Source: Acidobacteriota bacterium (GTDB taxonomy: Bacteria > Acidobacteriota > HRBIN11). Taken from it: a DNA stretch of 5,389 nt. The notes under the pieces are model-generated. The model saw only the letters and a program-made list of their open reading frames with translations, did no database searches and was not told the DNA's origin. Shown here one piece after another: positions 4,962 through 5,389 of the stretch (its first letter is position 1; each line of letters starts with the position of its first letter). The DNA lies in contig JAUQPV010000199.1 of NCBI GenBank assembly GCA_030550225.1, positions 1-5,389 on the forward strand, read 5' to 3'. The position numbers and the translations under genes are program-made.

Positions 4962-5012
4962 TGGGCGGTAGGAACCCTTGCCGCCACCTCCTTTTACTGC
5001 CTCATTGCCTTA
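4928..5012. other. long hairpin formed by the two period-8 arrays
   Basis: 4928-4947 and 4993-5012 are inverse complements at 19 of 20 positions. Inside the loop GGCGG (4964-4968) pairs with CCGCC (4981-4985). The structure lies directly after the HD stop and could terminate or protect the TPR-HD transcript. There is no clean T-run, so it is a structured 3' end rather than a textbook intrinsic terminator. Confidence 0.55.
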
Positions 5013-5042
5013 TTGCCTTACTGCCTTAATACCTCATTGCCT
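4995..5042. repeat. period-8 array (TATTGCCT) before the HAD gene
   Basis: Six 8-nt units with consensus TATTGCCT in perfect phase; most differ at one or two positions. It ends six bases before the HAD ATG and occupies where a ribosome site would be. Same unit as 4922-4961 but on the opposite strand. Confidence 0.85.
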
Positions 5043-5048
5043 TGCCCC

Positions 5049-5389
5049 ATGTGGACCCATTGGATTTTGGACCTGGACAACACGTTGTATTCGGCCCAGA
5101 CCGGCGTCTTCGACCGGGTCGACGTCCGTATTCAGCAATACTTGATGGCTCGATTCGGCTGGTCGGAGGCCCGGGCGCGGGCCTTTCGCCTTCACTGCGT
5201 CCAGCACTTCGGGACGACCCTGCGCGGTCTCCGGGTCTACTATCCCGATCTGGATCCCTTCGAGTTCCTGGACTATGCCCACGACATTCCCTTGGAGGAC
5301 CTCCTGAAGCCGGTGCCCGAAATTCGGTCCGTCCTGGCCGCCTTGTCGGGCGTACGGGTCATCTTCTCAAATAGCGACCGGAAGCACAC
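5049..5389 (+). CDS. HAD-superfamily hydrolase, probable pyrimidine 5'-nucleotidase, C-terminus cut by the window edge
   Basis: The first 113 residues are visible. Motif I is WILDLDNTLYSAQTG: nucleophile Asp8 and acid/base Asp10. The helical cap follows (about 18-90, with FGTTLRGL and YYPDLDPFEFLDYAHDIPLE), then motif II VIFSNSD with Ser107. The DLDNTLY start and the small C1 cap with the (L/H)D-hDIP-LE region are those of the SDT1/PHM8-like pyrimidine 5'-nucleotidase branch, which dephosphorylates UMP/CMP-type nucleotides. Motifs III and IV lie past the window. No ribosome site precedes the ATG because a repeat array fills that space; an in-frame TTG at 5037 is a weak alternative. Translation may be leaderless or coupled to the upstream transcript. 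Confidence 0.87.
   Translation, partial: MWTHWILDLDNTLYSAQTGVFDRVDVRIQQYLMARFGWSEARARAFRLHCVQHFGTTLRGLRVYYPDLDPFEFLDYAHDIPLEDLLKPVPEIRSVLAALSGVRVIFSNSDRKH

Noticed and set aside
3004..5042. CRISPR array
   Set aside because: The repeats are 7-8 nt tandem units without spacers; there are no 25-37 nt repeats separated by unique spacers and no cas genes.

Overview
This GC-rich bacterial window carries four complete protein genes, two genes cut by the window edges and the remnant of one transposon gene. Almost every intergenic gap holds repetitive DNA. A signal peptide followed by a secretin-type STN/N0 domain points to a Gram-negative (two-membrane) bacterium. Codon choice (GTC, GCC, CGG, CTC) fits a high-GC genome. 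I cannot name the phylum from the sequence.

Minus strand, read right to left: an A-type iron-sulfur carrier of the IscA/ErpA family (2154 to 1831), a short secreted protein with one STN/N0 domain (1676 to 1098), and hemC for hydroxymethylbilane synthase (702 to the left edge). The hemC fragment stops one codon after its cofactor cysteine. The three genes are co-directional but separated by 154 and about 395 bases, so a single operon is uncertain.

Plus strand: a small TPR protein (3063-3518) overlaps by ATGA an HD-domain phosphohydrolase of the COG1078/SAMHD1-like type (3515-4927). After a gap comes the start of a HAD-family hydrolase resembling pyrimidine 5'-nucleotidases (5049 to the right edge). 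The HD and HAD genes may share a nucleotide-clearing role. That is inference from family and position.

The intergenic DNA is the most unusual part. (1) A 426-bp element at 2222-2647 has 30-bp terminal inverted repeats (28/30 by eye; the outer 21 bp are perfect) and an exact 7-bp target duplication ATGTTGA. It encloses a decayed TnpB C-terminal zinc ribbon. (2) A roughly 230-bp imperfect palindrome at 776-1005 has a 9-of-10 bp hairpin at its exact centre. A related, partly deleted copy lies at 2808-2975. (3) Short arrays of period 7 or 8 lie against most gene ends: 721-740, 1025-1094, about 2184-2220, 3004-3035, 4922-4961 and 4995-5042. The mini-element sits between iscA and a TTGACA box, so it may have displaced the iscA promoter.
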